DNA of 64,000 nt from Marinibactrum halimedae (GTDB taxonomy: Bacteria; Pseudomonadota; Gammaproteobacteria; Pseudomonadales; Cellvibrionaceae): assembly GCF_021234875.1 (NCBI RefSeq), contig NZ_JAJQVM010000001.1, forward strand, positions 186,001 to 250,000, written 5' to 3'. Of the stretch, positions 56,809-64,000 are shown piece after piece (position 1 is the first letter of the stretch; the number at the start of each line of letters is the position of its first letter). The notes below the pieces were generated by a model. It did no database searches and was not told where the DNA came from. It worked only from the letters and a program-made list of their open reading frames with translations. Made by a program: the position numbers and the translations under genes.

Positions 56809-57732
56809 CTAGAATCGATATTTAAAACCTGAATAAACACTCCAGATATAATCGTTATCTATAAAAGGGCTGTCACTGATGGCGCTGCTGAGTTGTTCAT
56901 AATCCATTAAAATGGCGAAGCTCCAACGCTTTGATAGGTAGTAGCGGGCAAGAAATCGAGTGTAGACGTTGTAACCGGAGTCTGCGCGATATGGAGGCGT
57001 TGCTCTATTGGCTTCGTAGTCGTTCACACCGTAGTAATAATGGTTTAAATCTTGGTTATTCCAAGTAATGCCGAAATGATTAGAAAAAAGCCATCGTCCA
57101 GCAACGTAGTTTTTCCCATAACTGAGGGTAGTGCTGAATCCGTTGTGGTTACTGGATATATCTTGAGAAATGGACGCCTCTATCGCCCCCCATTGCCCGT
57201 CTGCCAATATTTCAATTCCACTTTCGATAGCCCAATCTCGGTCTGGGATTAATAAAGAATTTTGTTCATCATTACCCTGGTTGTCATCATCACCGTTGGG
57301 GGTATCGTCTCCTCCGTTGGATGCGCCATCGCCTTCGGCACCAGAGTCACCAACAACGCCGTTATTGTCTACCCCCGAAGAGGCTGTACCGCCGAATGTG
57401 ATTAATTGGCGGCTGGTATGTTCGAAATACCAGCGGTGTGGGGCCAGTTGAGTGATTAGGTTGACAGTGAAAAAGTCGTTGTTGATAAGAGTAAGGCCGA
57501 CATCGCCGTTGTCAAAAAACCAGTGATCTCCGTACCAGCTGAGATCAACGACAGCAACAATGGGTAAATCCTTATGCCCGGAAAGAGGGTTGCTGCGCTT
57601 ACCATACCCCATGGCAACGCCAATATTCCAGCGGCTATCGCTTACGACATCGTCTGTGGCAGTAGCATGTGTATTCATGGCAAGCAAGCCACTTATCAGC
57701 GTAATGACCAATGTCTTTAATGTGGTGCTCAC
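56809..57732 (-). CDS. MipA/OmpV family outer-membrane protein
   Basis: 307 residues. Signal peptide ending near MNTHATA, followed by GVAMGYGKRSNPLSGH, a MipA-family start, and a C-terminal aromatic strand ending KYRF as in outer-membrane barrels. A 40-residue acidic Gly/Asn/Asp loop (about 120-160) is inserted between strands and is likely on the cell surface. MipA proteins bind lytic transglycosylase and PBPs in E. coli or serve antimicrobial defence. Divergent from the beta-propeller gene. Confidence 0.87.
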   Translation of the reverse strand: MSTTLKTLVITLISGLLAMNTHATATDDVVSDSRWNIGVAMGYGKRSNPLSGHKDLPIVAVVDLSWYGDHWFFDNGDVGLTLINNDFFTVNLITQLAPHRWYFEHTSRQLITFGGTASSGVDNNGVVGDSGAEGDGASNGGDDTPNGDDDNQGNDEQNSLLIPDRDWAIESGIEILADGQWGAIEASISQDISSNHNGFSTTLSYGKNYVAGRWLFSNHFGITWNNQDLNHYYYGVNDYEANRATPPYRADSGYNVYTRFLARYYLSKRWSFAILMDYEQLSSAISDSPFIDNDYIWSVYSGFKYRF

Positions 57733-58253
57733 GATTGAATATGCTCCTTACACGAGAGTCCCTAATTCAAATATGAATTTTATAAACATTGTTACGCCAA
57801 TGGCCAATAGTTTATTCAAACCGTTTATTTAAACAGCTCATTCAAATTAGACGAGCTATTTACCATTATAAGGCGGGTTGATGAGGATGGCTGTAACAAA
57901 TTGTGAAGTATTACTTCTGTTGGTTGGTGTTTACAGCTTTTCACAATCTTATGCATTTTTCTAACAGTGTTTTAAGTCGGACTTGATTAATTTAGTACGT
58001 AAGGGTGAGTCATAATTGACCTGAATGAATTACTTCATTGCTATGCCTCGCTCTGATTAATACGTTATGACCTTTCCTCAATGTTGATATTGGTTTGTGC
58101 TGTGCAGCAGTACGACTGAATAAACACCATGAAATCGCTTCTTTGAATCGAGCGGCTGAGCCAAAGCTACTGAACTAGAACTACTGAACTAGAAATACAG
58201 AAAATAGCATTGTTGAAATAAAATTACTGAGAATGAAATGTGAGGGCAAGAGT
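57733..58253. other. Divergent spacer mipA / beta-propeller gene
   Basis: 521 bases, no gene. Near the plus-strand gene there is a perfect 14-bp tandem duplication. Promoters must be here, but I see no convincing box pair. Confidence 0.5.
58167..58194. repeat. 14-bp perfect tandem duplication
   Basis: CTACTGAACTAGAA twice (58167-58180, 58181-58194), about 60 bases before the beta-propeller start. Confidence 0.85.
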
Positions 58254-60362
58254 ATGACACTAAGAAAAATAAAAGCTATTAGCTTTAAGCATGATAGTGT
58301 GTATATAAAAGTCGATGTAACATCGTTGCTTGGCCTGCGAAAATGGCTGTTGCTTGGCTCTTTTATATTAATGTTAACCGGTTGTGGCGGAGGAGGTGGG
58401 GGAAATGAATCACAGCCACGGCCCAACCCTTCTGAAAAATCAAACTCTATAGCACTCAAGCCTATTGTCAGTGATGCCGCTTTAATAGAGCAATTTTCTC
58501 AATCTTATTTAAGCCTTCATGATGAAGGTAATCTTTATGTTGAAACTTTAAATTCGGACTCGCCTGCTGCTGACTCGAGTGGTGGAGTGGGGGGACAGTT
58601 TAGTCGCCCCCAATTTAGTAGAACTAATGTACAAGAGGCCGCCGTAGATGAATCGGACATATGGAAATTCAATGGAAATTATCTTTATGTAAGTACGAGT
58701 GCAGATATACAAGTGATGAAGTATGAGGATCAAGCCTTAGAGGCAGTCTCATCAATTCCTCTCGATCGTATATCAGAAGATTTACATTTAGAAGGGCAGG
58801 GCTTAACGGTTATCTCTTCTAGTTACTCCGAAGCACCGGACAGTTCTGTCACTCATTTTTCGGGTATGTCGGATATCGGTTTGTATCCTATTTGGAATAC
58901 TTATACCCATGTTGATCATTATGATGTTAGCGCTTTGGAGGGTGGTAGTGGTGACGCTCAAAAAGAGTGGGAGATGACGCTTGAAGGCAGCTTGTTAGCA
59001 GATCGTCGAATAGGACAGTATCTTTATCTTGTCACTCAGTCATGGCCAACATTTCATACATTAAATGCTTACCCAACAACGGAAGCAGAGGTGAATGCTA
59101 ATGCTGATGTTCTTGCACAGCTAGAGGTATCTGATTTGATTCCACAGGTGAATGTTAATGGTGTGGAGCAGCCATTGGTAAAAGCTGAATCGTGTTATTC
59201 CACTGATTTAGTGCAGGAGTCTATGACTGTAATCACTACATTAACTCGTATTGATTTGGCCTCGGGAGAATTTTTGAGTCGCTGCACCTTTGGGTATGTG
59301 GAAGATATATATGTGTCAGAAAATACAGCTTATTTATATCGTACAGAGTGGCTCGCGACACTAAAGAATCGGATTGATTTCCCTCAAAATGCTCTTTTTG
59401 ATAACAGCCAATATGCAACGATTATTCATGGTTTTGCCTTAGATGAGAATTTGATTTATTCCGGTTCAGCCATGGCCAGCGGACTATTAAGTTGTTATCC
59501 AAGGCGTTTCTGTTTGGGTGAGCTTTCTGATGGCCGTTTAGGCGCGGTTGTGTCGTTAGAATATGAAATTTTTTCCAGCGATGATGTCGAATATCAGTTG
59601 CAAATATTAGAGCTAAATAATACGACAAATAGCGACTATGGTCTTATTGCTACGTTACCCAATGAGGCGCATCCTGAACCTATTGGAGAATTTGGAGAAG
59701 TACTTTACAGCGCACGCTTTATGCAAAACCGCTTGTATTTAGTGACATTTGATCAGGTTGATCCTCTTTACGTGATTGATTTGTCAGATACAGAAAACCC
59801 TGTTATTGCTGGAGAGTTGGAAATTCCTGGGGTGAGTGATTATCTACACCCGGTTGAAGATTCGTTGGTGATTGGCGTGGGAAAAGACGCGAAAGTGGGT
59901 GCCAGTGGTACGACTTGGTTTCAAGGTGTAAAAGTTTCTGTATTTGATGTATCGGATATGGCATCGCCAACAGAAATTTACAGCAAAGTGATTGGTAAAC
60001 GTGGAAGTAGTACAGCGGTTGGTAGTGATCACCGCGCTTTTTCAAGTTTATTATTAGAGGATCAGTACCGCTTTGCATTGCCAGTGAGTGTGCATGAAGA
60101 ACCTTCAACATTTATTGGCATAGGCGATCCAGAGCGGGAAATATTTGATTGGTCGTACACTGCGCTGTTTCCATTTGAAATTGACATGCCGAAAGAAGGC
60201 ACGGCTAAAGTTTATGAAAAATCACCTGTTGTGAGCAATCAACGCTCCGCAGAGATGCCATATGATGACGGCTATTATAGAAGTCGTAGTGTCTTACTGG
60301 AGGGAGGAGGGCTGTATTTACCCGGTATGAATAAAAATGTAATCGTTTTCGATTGGAATTAG
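58254..60362 (+). CDS. Beta-propeller lipoprotein (PF09826-type)
   Basis: 702 residues from ATG 58254, preferred because GAGGGC lies before it; an ATG 21 bases earlier is in frame. The signal ends in LTGCGGGGGG, so lipidated. After a Ser/Gly linker comes TNVQEAAVDESDIWKFNG, the hallmark start of secreted proteins with a C-terminal beta-propeller domain, followed by repeated blades. Probably cell-surface or periplasmic; function unknown. Gly-only codons follow the Cys. Own terminator. Confidence 0.88.
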   Translation: MTLRKIKAISFKHDSVYIKVDVTSLLGLRKWLLLGSFILMLTGCGGGGGGNESQPRPNPSEKSNSIALKPIVSDAALIEQFSQSYLSLHDEGNLYVETLNSDSPAADSSGGVGGQFSRPQFSRTNVQEAAVDESDIWKFNGNYLYVSTSADIQVMKYEDQALEAVSSIPLDRISEDLHLEGQGLTVISSSYSEAPDSSVTHFSGMSDIGLYPIWNTYTHVDHYDVSALEGGSGDAQKEWEMTLEGSLLADRRIGQYLYLVTQSWPTFHTLNAYPTTEAEVNANADVLAQLEVSDLIPQVNVNGVEQPLVKAESCYSTDLVQESMTVITTLTRIDLASGEFLSRCTFGYVEDIYVSENTAYLYRTEWLATLKNRIDFPQNALFDNSQYATIIHGFALDENLIYSGSAMASGLLSCYPRRFCLGELSDGRLGAVVSLEYEIFSSDDVEYQLQILELNNTTNSDYGLIATLPNEAHPEPIGEFGEVLYSARFMQNRLYLVTFDQVDPLYVIDLSDTENPVIAGELEIPGVSDYLHPVEDSLVIGVGKDAKVGASGTTWFQGVKVSVFDVSDMASPTEIYSKVIGKRGSSTAVGSDHRAFSSLLLEDQYRFALPVSVHEEPSTFIGIGDPEREIFDWSYTALFPFEIDMPKEGTAKVYEKSPVVSNQRSAEMPYDDGYYRSRSVLLEGGGLYLPGMNKNVIVFDWN

Positions 60363-60411
60363 ACCGCGCTATTTTCATAGCGATAAATTCCATTATTAAT
60401 TCCGCGCTTTA

Positions 60412-60478
60412 GCAAATAACATAGGTATTTCCTCTGGTGCACTGCCTTTACACTCGGCCTATGTTGTTTGCTTTTTTT
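60412..60478 (+). terminator. Terminator after the beta-propeller gene
   Basis: 14-bp stem GCAAATAACATAGG (60412-60425) / CCTATGTTGTTTGC (60458-60471) with one wobble, then seven T. Confidence 0.88.
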
Positions 60479-60557
60479 AATTATTTTTCTAATTTTTTCT
60501 TTATTAAGCCAAAATAAAAAATAGCGATAATTGGCTTTGTTGTGGGAAATCTGGATT

Positions 60558-62807
60558 CTATTCGATTTTCTTCTCTCGTAAGTGTAATTCAAAAATAACG
60601 CCTGACTCATCTGATTTGTTATACGCTTTTGCGAAACCATGATGGAATTCTGCAATTAACCTGACAATGTAGAGTCCAAGGCCTAAATGAGTCTGGTGGC
60701 CTTCACTCTCGCTGAGTGTATGAGAGTTGCTATTAGCGCTTTCGGTATTTCTTAGTGAGACTAATGAATCAAAGATTTGGGTGTTAACATTAGAAGGCAA
60801 TAAGGGTCCGTTATTGCTCACGCTGATGATAGTGAATGACTTATTTTTCCGTACCCCCAAAATAATTTTACCTTGTTGAGGGCAAAAGTCAGCGGCATTT
60901 TCCACAAGTTTATCTAGTGCTTGTACGATTAAATCGGCTGCGCCATGGAAGTCGGGGTGGGAGAGAGTAATGTCGGTTGTTACGATAATCTGTTTAGCTT
61001 CATATAAGCTAGCATAAGCCTGAGACAGATCTGTCAGCATTTGTGATAAATTAATCAGCTCGCTTTCTGTGTATTTGAGCGTTTCTTCAAGGCGGTTAGC
61101 AGAGCTCATGGCCGTTAAAATAGCGGAAAGTCGATCTGCTCCAGACTGAGCGCGAGAGACATATTTTTTTTGTAATTCTGGATCAGATTCATACTGTAAA
61201 TTATCCAAAGACGTTTTCACAATGGCCAGCGGTGTTCTTAATTCGTGTGACAGTTTACTGGAAAGCGTTCTTAGGTAATCAGTGTACTCTTTTAATCGCG
61301 CTAGTAAAACGCCATAACTCCGGCTCAAATCTCCCACTTCATCTTGATGCGCTGAGGCTGAAAATGTATTGTTAATTGTACCATCACCATTTACAGCCGA
61401 TTGAGCGGCTTGACTGAGCTTACGTATGCGAAAGCTTAACCAACTCGCATAGCTGATCAAACCAATGCCGCATATTCCCAGTGCCATGAGGCTATATTGA
61501 AAAAGGCGGGTAAAAGCGCTGTTGGTTAATGCGAGAAACTCTTGAGATGTTTGCTCAGCAATAACTACCCCTACAACTTCTCCTACAATTTCTTCTGAAA
61601 CGTTATGGGTGTTGTTATTAATGTTGGTATCAATTTTATTATCCGTGTTGTTATTGTTATAGTTCGTGATGTTGCTGTCAGGGAGGTTGTTAAAAATCGG
61701 AACAGCAACTTGTACGGCATTTTTAATACCATGACGATACCATTGATTACTGGTTTTTCCGTTCAGAGCACTAAGAATTGCTTTTGAATGTAATTTTCCA
61801 GAGTCTGATTGTGTGTCAAATTCAGGGAAAGGCTGTCGTCCTAGGGCAAGTTGATAAATCCACGTTGTCCACATATTTTTGGGTGTGTTGCTGCTAGTGA
61901 GGTTGTCGACACTACCACTGTCGGCAAGTATCCATTGCTGGTCGCTGATAATGCGTAATCGAGTACCTTCGTGTGTAAATGTGTCGGCAGTTTGTTGCAG
62001 CGATGGCTCAATGCTTACATAAGGAAGAGGTTTGGCTTGTGAGCCTGAATTAATATTTCCAACATATTGGGCATTGCTGCTGTCGTAGGCGGAAATGGCG
62101 AGGTGCCCAGCTGCTAAATGTTGCGGGATTTTAATTTCTACTTGGTACCCTTGTTCGGACTCTTGCCAATGCGCTTTGATGCGATGTTCTGTCACAATTC
62201 GTGAACCGGCTTTGTACATGACATTGGCGGAGCCTGGTGCGCTGGTGCGAATAATATAATTTCGCCAGTGCTCAGCCTTACCAAGTCGCATGAGTAGATG
62301 ATCTCCGCTGGCAATCTCATCAAAACCAGGATGGTGATAATGTAAATGTTCATCTTTGACTTCGACGAAGAGATACAGGTCGCGCTCAGAAACGCCTGCA
62401 GTAACATCCATAATCAGTTTGGTGTCATCCTTAAACCCATTATTCTTTGCTGAATGTGGTGGTGTAAATCGTTGGGGTGAAAAAGAAAATGCACGCCAAT
62501 CATCACGGTATCCATCGATAGAAAGAGGACGTGGAAGTGGGTGAGCGTATAATGCTATGTGTCGAGATTTGTTGTTTTGATTGTGGTCTCTTTGTTTGAT
62601 GACATTCTCTGGGTGGCTTGATTGTATGGCGCTATTGAGTATTTCACTGGCGCTAATACGGTCTGCGACAGCCTGTGCGCTAGCTGTGATGGCCATAGTT
62701 TGACCGTAACGTAATGCAGCTTCCATTTCTTTAACGTATTGCGCACCGGCCCATGGCAAGCTAAGAGTAAGTAAGCTGACCAGTATCAATTGTTGCCGTA
62801 ATTTCAT
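60558..62807 (-). CDS. pdsS: Histidine kinase of the proteobacterial dedicated sortase system, with CBM9-like sensor
   Basis: 749 residues. Signal peptide or first helix at the N-terminus, then a periplasmic region whose residues about 85-260 resemble a carbohydrate-binding module 9 (SIDGYRDDWRAFSF start, DLYLFVEVKDEHL). An Asn-rich stretch (about 372-402) leads to the second helix near 435; HAMP, HisKA with LSHELRTPLA, ATPase with LGLGLYIVRLI. Size, sensor and neighbouring regulator fit TIGR03785, the kinase dedicated to the marine sortase. Symbol follows current use and is less certain than the family. Confidence 0.82.
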   Translation of the reverse strand: MKLRQQLILVSLLTLSLPWAGAQYVKEMEAALRYGQTMAITASAQAVADRISASEILNSAIQSSHPENVIKQRDHNQNNKSRHIALYAHPLPRPLSIDGYRDDWRAFSFSPQRFTPPHSAKNNGFKDDTKLIMDVTAGVSERDLYLFVEVKDEHLHYHHPGFDEIASGDHLLMRLGKAEHWRNYIIRTSAPGSANVMYKAGSRIVTEHRIKAHWQESEQGYQVEIKIPQHLAAGHLAISAYDSSNAQYVGNINSGSQAKPLPYVSIEPSLQQTADTFTHEGTRLRIISDQQWILADSGSVDNLTSSNTPKNMWTTWIYQLALGRQPFPEFDTQSDSGKLHSKAILSALNGKTSNQWYRHGIKNAVQVAVPIFNNLPDSNITNYNNNNTDNKIDTNINNNTHNVSEEIVGEVVGVVIAEQTSQEFLALTNSAFTRLFQYSLMALGICGIGLISYASWLSFRIRKLSQAAQSAVNGDGTINNTFSASAHQDEVGDLSRSYGVLLARLKEYTDYLRTLSSKLSHELRTPLAIVKTSLDNLQYESDPELQKKYVSRAQSGADRLSAILTAMSSANRLEETLKYTESELINLSQMLTDLSQAYASLYEAKQIIVTTDITLSHPDFHGAADLIVQALDKLVENAADFCPQQGKIILGVRKNKSFTIISVSNNGPLLPSNVNTQIFDSLVSLRNTESANSNSHTLSESEGHQTHLGLGLYIVRLIAEFHHGFAKAYNKSDESGVIFELHLREKKIE

Positions 62808-62824
62808 GTGTTATTTACATTCTT

Positions 62825-62863
62825 CATTTGTATTTTCCATTTTTGTTTTCCATTTTTGTTTTC
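62825..62863. repeat. 13-bp tandem repeat between kinase and regulator
   Basis: CATTTGTATTTTC, then CATTTTTGTTTTC twice (62825, 62838, 62851). On the transcribed strand it is a purine-rich segment before the kinase ATG. Confidence 0.9.
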
Positions 62864-62871
62864 CACTGAAG

Positions 62872-63570
62872 TTACATTTCCCACCGATAACCCATTCCGT
62901 ATGCGGTTTGAATGGCTGAAAAATTTGAGTCTAGTTGTACAAACTTTTTTCGAATACGTTTAATGTGTGATGTGATGGTATTGTCATCCAACACAACGTT
63001 GGCGGCATCCATAAGTTGCTGACGGTTTTTGACATGACCAGGGTTACGAGCCAGGCAGTGTACTATCCATAATTCAGTAATCGTTAAATCCACCGGTTGG
63101 GCATTCCAGTGTACGCTCATTCTGTCCATGTTTAACGTTAATAATCCTTGTTCAATAACTGCATTTGATGAAGCACTCTCTTGTGGTGTGCTGAGTGCCT
63201 CCACACGCCGAAATAAGGCAGTAACCCTTGCTAACATGTGGTGTTGGGAAATATCTTTGGTTAAATAATCATCGGCTCCTAGGCGCAAACCAGAGACAAT
63301 ATCAAATTCACTGTCTCTTGCCGTAAGAAAGATAATCGGCAGTGTGGGCGCCATGGCTCGAAGATCTCGACATAAATCAAAGCCGCCCTCAATTTCATCT
63401 CCAAGGCCGATATCAATAATCGCTAAGTCAGGCAATTTTTGTTGAAACGCCGTCATTGCGGCTGGACGATTGCTGTAGAGGCTGACGCTGAACCCTTGTC
63501 GCACCATAGCGTCACGATAATTCTCTGCAATGGCGATTTCATCTTCTACGATGGCAATGTGTCTACTCAT
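62872..63570 (-). CDS. pdsR: Response regulator of the dedicated sortase system
   Basis: 232 residues, OmpR family. Phospho-Asp in LAIIDIGLGD, Lys in DYLTKD, winged-helix with ITSHIKRIRKKF and a C-terminal AYGMGYRWEM. First gene of the unit pdsR-pdsS (minus) and divergent from the putative sortase target gene, the arrangement known for the proteobacterial dedicated sortase system (TIGR03787). Confidence 0.85.
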   Translation of the reverse strand: MSRHIAIVEDEIAIAENYRDAMVRQGFSVSLYSNRPAAMTAFQQKLPDLAIIDIGLGDEIEGGFDLCRDLRAMAPTLPIIFLTARDSEFDIVSGLRLGADDYLTKDISQHHMLARVTALFRRVEALSTPQESASSNAVIEQGLLTLNMDRMSVHWNAQPVDLTITELWIVHCLARNPGHVKNRQQLMDAANVVLDDNTITSHIKRIRKKFVQLDSNFSAIQTAYGMGYRWEM

Positions 63571-63801
63571 TGATGTCTGCTCATGTTTGTGTTTATTCCT
63601 GCTCGTGTCTATTCATCATATTCGGTACTCGACGGTGCCGTTGTTTTCGATCCCTATTATGGGGCTTTCTTACCAGACGCTCTAGTGTTTGCCATCATTT
63701 GCCATGATTCATCATAGGTTTGACGTTTTCTGTCTCAGGCTCGCCGTAATGCTTTGGTTTACTTCCCGTCATACAAGGGTAAATTATCGAAGGAGCCTAT
63801 C
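63571..63801. promoter_or_regulatory. Divergent regulatory region pdsR / sortase target
   Basis: 231 bases; likely binding region for PdsR. A 10-bp near duplication TTTGCCATSA occurs in the 63687-63712 part. No clear promoter boxes. Confidence 0.4.
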
Positions 63802-64000
63802 ATGTGCTTTAAACGCCAGCGTATACCAAAACACTTATTGTTAACGGATCAGCCTGATTATCCTAGGCGCATTAGACTGACAAAATTCATTATTTTTCTT
63901 TCTAGCGTCATCGTATTGTTGTGCATCAGTGATTGGGTACGAGCCGAGATGGTTGAAGAAATAAACCAAGTACAAACAGGGCAATTAATGTTTAAGGGAA
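63802..64000 (+). CDS. Start of probable sortase target protein (3' truncated by the window)
   Basis: 66 codons to the window edge. GAAGGAG lies six bases before the ATG. Basic start, a hydrophobic signal helix (about residues 27-44), then WVRAEM and a segment VQTGQLMFKG that resembles the beginning of TIGR03788 marine sortase target proteins (which continue into VIT and von Willebrand A domains). The rest, and the sortase, lie beyond the window. The call rests mainly on context. Confidence 0.65.
   Translation, partial: MCFKRQRIPKHLLLTDQPDYPRRIRLTKFIIFLSSVIVLLCISDWVRAEMVEEINQVQTGQLMFKG

Noticed and set aside
58254-60362. Beta-propeller lipoprotein as part of the sortase system
   Set aside because: It reads convergently to the kinase and has its own terminator; no sorting signal is seen at its C-terminus.

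Overview
The window is chromosomal DNA of a marine-type gammaproteobacterium. Three things point there. The unbroken block rpsB-tsf-pyrH-frr-uppS-cdsA-dxr-rseP-bamA-skp-lpxD-fabZ-lpxA-lpxB-rnhB has the order typical of Gammaproteobacteria. The run map-glnD-dapC-(nth)-(sixA-like)-yffB-dapD matches the Pseudomonas/Cellvibrionales neighbourhood. A photo-oxidative-stress ECF sigma cluster and the regulators of a proteobacterial dedicated sortase system are common in marine members. The exact genus is inference only. No tRNA, rRNA, insertion sequence, prophage or CRISPR array was seen.

Layout. 1-4.9 kb: end of an unknown gene, a small Gly/Asp-rich lipoprotein, a uracil-DNA-glycosylase-family protein, a Nudix hydrolase, ppnN and an acyl-thioesterase-like hydrolase. 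5.5-6.2 kb: a soluble diguanylate cyclase. 6.4-15.1 kb: an ECF sigma factor and its ChrR-type zinc anti-sigma factor, divergent from a seven-gene cluster (NTF2-like, SDR, flavin oxidoreductase, DUF1365, Cfa-like methyltransferase, DUF2878, secreted protein). This set resembles singlet-oxygen-induced clusters that remodel membrane fatty acids. The same promoter-like motif lies in front of both divergent units. 15.2-23.6 kb (mostly minus): dapD, yffB, a SixA-like phosphatase (plus), nth, dapC, glnD, map. 24-40 kb: translation factors, then isoprenoid and phospholipid synthesis, then the outer-membrane assembly and lipid A block.

40-53.7 kb: an UshA-like nucleotidase lipoprotein, a class V aminotransferase, two acyltransferase-3 membrane proteins around a CNNM/CBS transporter-like protein, an orphan gcvP divergent from an XRE-cupin regulator, a CvpA-like membrane protein and a nitrilase-family amidohydrolase. 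53.7-57.7 kb (minus): an envelope-stress-like unit of MipA/OmpV porin-like protein, DUF3019 protein, OmpR-type regulator and histidine kinase. 58.2-60.4 kb: a beta-propeller lipoprotein. 60.6-64 kb: histidine kinase with a CBM9-like sensor domain and its response regulator, divergent from the first 66 codons of what is probably the sortase target protein. The sortase itself would lie beyond the right edge.

The observations most worth following up are: BamA with two EF-hand-like calcium loops inserted in extracellular loops L4 and L6; the paired TGATCY-N16-CGTA promoter motifs of the sigma/ChrR regulon; the edge of the sortase system; and a window-wide habit of short (13-21 bp) tandem duplications with unrelated unit sequences. 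Of these, the clearest in-gene copies use 18-bp (six-codon) units.
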